Assembly (NCBI GenBank): GCA_001785175.1
Contig: MFSY01000037.1
Span: 24,385-32,513, forward strand
Direction: 5' to 3'
Origin: Candidatus Muproteobacteria bacterium RIFCSPHIGHO2_01_FULL_65_16
GTDB taxonomy: Bacteria; Pseudomonadota; Gammaproteobacteria; Acidiferrobacterales; Sulfurifustaceae
Length of the DNA: 8,129 nucleotides
Within the stretch, counting starts at the first letter, position 1, and each line of letters begins with the position of its first letter. Position numbers and translations under genes: made by a program. Below are positions 6,043 through 8,129 of this stretch, piece by piece. Under the pieces are notes generated by a model that did no database searches, was not told the origin of the DNA, and saw nothing but the letters and a program-made list of their open reading frames with translations.

Positions 6043-6590
6043 GCGCACAGACACCGGAAGATCGCCCGAGCCTGCTGCTGGTGGACGACGACCCCACCTT
6101 CTGCCGGGTGCTGGCCGAGGCGTTCGAGGCCCGCGGCTACGCCGTGCGCGTGGCGCACAATGTCGCCGATGGTCTCAAGGCGGCGGAGAAGGACCCGCCG
6201 GAATTCGCCGTGGTGGACCTGAAGATGCCCGGGCCCAGCGGACTGGAGCTCGTCAGGCGCCTCAAGGAGCTCGATGAAAACACGCGCGTCGTGATGCTCA
6301 CGGGCTACGCCTCCGTCGCCACCGCGGTCGAGGCGATCAAGCTCGGCGCCGTGCACTACCTCGCCAAGCCGGCGGACGCCGACGATATTCTCGCTGCGTT
6401 CCAGCGCGACGCGGGCGACGCGAGCGTCCCGCTGGCGCAGAAGCCGCTGTCGGTGAACCGGCTCGAATGGGAGCACATCCAGAAGGTGCTGACCGAGTGC
6501 CAGGGCAACATCTCCGAAACCGCGCGCCGCCTCGGCATGCACCGGCGCACGTTGCAACGCAAGCTCGCCAAGCGGCCGGCGCGCGGCTAG
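6039..6590 (+). CDS. regA: RegA/PrrA-family response regulator
   Basis: This 183-residue protein matches RegA in length and domain order. The receiver domain has acidic residues D16-D18, phospho-acceptor D60 (VVDLKMPG), T88 (MLTGYAS) and K110 (LAKPAD). A short Pro-containing linker (131-138) is followed by a Fis-type helix-turn-helix, with NISETARRLGMHRRTLQRKL at 157-176, nearly the invariant sequence of this family. It binds DNA and controls energy metabolism genes (respiration, carbon and nitrogen fixation, cytochromes) in relatives. The ATG at 6039 overlaps the kinase stop by four bases, so the two are co-translated. A longer open frame upstream (from 5814) is only the shadow of the kinase gene. 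It may control the adjacent envelope operon, but no site is proven. RoxR or ActR are synonyms. Confidence 0.95.
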   Translation: MSAQTPEDRPSLLLVDDDPTFCRVLAEAFEARGYAVRVAHNVADGLKAAEKDPPEFAVVDLKMPGPSGLELVRRLKELDENTRVVMLTGYASVATAVEAIKLGAVHYLAKPADADDILAAFQRDAGDASVPLAQKPLSVNRLEWEHIQKVLTECQGNISETARRLGMHRRTLQRKLAKRPARG

Positions 6591-6723
6591 GGAACCTCTG
6601 AATAAGAAGTCTTCACCGCAAAGGCGCAAAGAACGCAAAGATTATTACTGTTGATTATCCGATGCTTTTCTTTGCGCCCTTCGCGTCTTTGCGGCAAATA
6701 ATCATACTTAAATCAGAGTTTCC
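6591..6723. repeat. Inverted-repeat (MITE-like) element between convergent genes
   Basis: The ends 6591-6605 (GGAACCTCTGAATAA) and 6709-6723 are inverted repeats, 12 of 15 paired. Inner arms 6616-6640 and 6670-6694 pair at 21 of 25 positions (CCGCAAAG ... CTTTGCGG), giving a long hairpin. It starts immediately after the TAG of the RegA-like gene (6588-6590) and ends 10 bp before the stop of the converging minus-strand gene, so in practice it may act as a two-way transcription barrier. No U-tract terminator is visible. It is related to the element at 4570-4703 in both the style of its arms and its ends. Confidence 0.65.
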
Positions 6724-6733
6724 ATAGGAAAGC

Positions 6734-8129
6734 TCAAAAGCGTCGCGTGAGATTGATCTCGATCAGGCGCGAATGGTAGCCGTCCGCGGCGCCGCCGCCG
6801 AAATCGGACAGCGCGGCTTTCACGTTCAGGAACCAGTCGCGGTAGATGCCGAAGAAACCCTCGGCCACGATGTCGCCGCCGGTGCGGAAGCCGCTCATGG
6901 TGTTGTCCTTGTAGGGACCGACGCCGAGCGCGATGCTCACGCCGTCGTCGTCGCTGATCTTCCGGTAGGTGAAGGCGGTCAGGGCGTAGCGCTCGTAGCG
7001 TGTCGGCGCGTAATAGCCGTTACCCGGATCGCGGTCGTAACCGAACCACTGGCCGCTCACCCCGAGATCGTGATTCAGTTGCTGCGTGCGCAGGATGGCG
7101 CGGCGCGGCGCCAGCACGACTTCCCGGCGATGATTGCCGTCGGAGAAGGCGTCAGAGCCGAATCGGCCGGCGAGCGTCCAGCGCGGGTCCGGCGTCCAGG
7201 TCGCGTCGAGCGTGTCGGCGCGGCGCTCGATACCGAGCTTGGCCGCGCGCGGCGACACGGCGTGCAGATCCTGCCGGCGCGCCAGGCGCACGGCCAGATC
7301 ATCGAGCGGCTGGTAATCGGCGCCCACCTCGTAGATGGACCGGTCGTCGCCCTCGGCGGTGCCGGTGCCGGCGCGCGCGTCGAGCGCCAGCTCGGGCGCG
7401 GCGCGATGCCTGATTCCCAGCCAGGCGCGGTCGTAGCCGATGGCGGCGCCGCCGTCCGGCTTTTCGTAGCCGCTGCCGGCCCGGGCGCCGATCCGGCGGC
7501 GCTCGCCGCCGCCGAACAGGCGCGTCTCGGGGTTGACCGCGTACTCCGCGCGCACGCCGGCGTGGCGGATGGTGATGTCGTCGGAGCCGGTGACATAGCC
7601 GGAGCCGAAGGTGACATTCGAGCGCAGCGGCGTGCGGATAACGCGCGTGAGATCGGTGGTCTCCTTGCTGTCCGGGCGCAGGCGCGTGACCTCGGCCAGG
7701 CCGGCCAGCGCCGCGCGCGGGCGATGCGCGGCGGCCAGCGCCACGGTGCGCGCGTGGGCCAGCTCGTAGTCGTCGCGCATGGCCGGCTCCAGCTCGGCGA
7801 TGACGGCCAGCGCCGCGCGCGGGCGCCCGGTCCAGGCCAGGATGCGCGCCTGCTGCTTGCGAGCGACCGCGTCTTCGGGCGCACGCGCCAGCACGCGCTC
7901 GAGGCTGTCGCGGGCGAGGGCGTAGTCGCCGGTCAAGGCGGCGATCTCGCCGCGGGCGCGCAGGTAGGTCGCGTTGTCCGGTTCGAGCTCGACGGCGCGA
8001 TTGACGGCGGCCAGGGCGGCCGGTGCTTCCCCGGCGGCGGCGTGGGCCTGGGAAAGCTTGTGGTACAGGCGCGCGTCTTTGGGCGCGTGTTTCACCGCCT
8101 CTTGCAGCGCCGCCGCCGCGCGCTCCGGC
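6734..8129 (-). CDS. TPR plus outer-membrane beta-barrel protein, PgaA/BcsC-like export type (N-terminus missing)
   Basis: The frame is open to the right edge, so the start lies outside the window; 464 residues are visible. Residues 1-153 are tetratricopeptide repeats, with helix pairs at about 19-52, 53-86, 87-118 and 120-153 (for example LYHKLSQAHAAAGE and AVELEPDN). From about residue 168 to the end the sequence has alternating beta-strand character (about 300 residues), with GNGYYAPTRYERYAL-type Tyr-rich strands and a terminal Phe (NLTRRF), the outer-membrane barrel insertion signal. Periplasmic TPRs joined to a C-terminal barrel is the plan of PgaA, which exports poly-N-acetylglucosamine, and of BcsC, which exports cellulose. 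The polymer here is unknown, and no synthase is in view. The GTG at 8095 is not a reason to start there, as the TPR pattern continues upstream. It is convergent with the RegBA pair and has no obvious functional link to it. Confidence 0.85.
   Translation of the reverse strand, partial: PERAAAALQEAVKHAPKDARLYHKLSQAHAAAGEAPAALAAVNRAVELEPDNATYLRARGEIAALTGDYALARDSLERVLARAPEDAVARKQQARILAWTGRPRAALAVIAELEPAMRDDYELAHARTVALAAAHRPRAALAGLAEVTRLRPDSKETTDLTRVIRTPLRSNVTFGSGYVTGSDDITIRHAGVRAEYAVNPETRLFGGGERRRIGARAGSGYEKPDGGAAIGYDRAWLGIRHRAAPELALDARAGTGTAEGDDRSIYEVGADYQPLDDLAVRLARRQDLHAVSPRAAKLGIERRADTLDATWTPDPRWTLAGRFGSDAFSDGNHRREVVLAPRRAILRTQQLNHDLGVSGQWFGYDRDPGNGYYAPTRYERYALTAFTYRKISDDDGVSIALGVGPYKDNTMSGFRTGGDIVAEGFFGIYRDWFLNVKAALSDFGGGAADGYHSRLIEINLTRRF

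Noticed and set aside
4759..6054. A 431-codon open frame on the minus strand opposite the kinase
   Set aside because: Its composition is low-complexity Arg/Gln/Gly/His. The plus strand here encodes a complete RegB with all kinase motifs.

Overview
The window is GC-rich, densely coded proteobacterial DNA. A RegB/RegA-type redox two-component pair, a TonB-dependent receptor and TPR/beta-barrel outer-membrane architecture show a Gram-negative organism. The style of the intergenic palindromic repeats (CGCAGAT, CGCAAAG and CCCTCTCCC families) suggests an environmental gamma- or betaproteobacterium. This taxonomic guess is an inference and is not resolved further.

Layout. (1) Bases 1-91, minus strand, hold the first 30 codons of an unidentified protein that runs off the left edge. 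(2) Bases 92-353 have no gene but carry a three-half-site palindromic element (137-161) and a composite repeat with terminal inverted repeats (168-347). (3) Bases 4461 to 354, minus strand, form a tight three-gene operon: TonB-dependent outer-membrane receptor, then a lipoprotein with five sialidase-type Asp-boxes and a CxCC motif, then an exported thioredoxin-like protein with a CTYC motif. Both junctions are 4-bp GTGA overlaps. (4) Bases 4462-4752 are a divergent intergenic region with a second copy of the palindromic element (4538-4562), an inverted-repeat element (4570-4703) and a possible promoter. (5) Bases 4753-6590, plus strand, encode a RegB/PrrB-like sensor kinase and a RegA/PrrA-like response regulator, joined by an ATGA overlap. 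(6) Bases 6591-6723 hold another inverted-repeat element between convergent genes. (7) Bases 6734-8129, minus strand, encode the C-terminal part of a TPR plus outer-membrane beta-barrel protein of the PgaA/BcsC export type, cut by the right edge.

How the genes may work together. The minus-strand operon looks like one cell-envelope system: a receptor in the outer membrane, a lipoprotein whose non-lipid cysteines all lie in two motifs (CECC and CPHH), and a periplasmic or membrane-tethered thiol protein that could act on those cysteines. RegB/RegA senses the redox and quinone state in well-studied relatives, where the locus also carries senC, a Sco-type copper chaperone with a thioredoxin fold. 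A metal (copper?) or redox-cofactor acquisition system is therefore a reasonable hypothesis, but no substrate is visible in the sequence.

The most striking direct observation is a 234-bp in-frame tandem duplication in the receptor barrel (78 residues repeated identically). Four of its few nucleotide differences are synonymous and clustered. It is either a real barrel expansion or an assembly chimera of two strain alleles.
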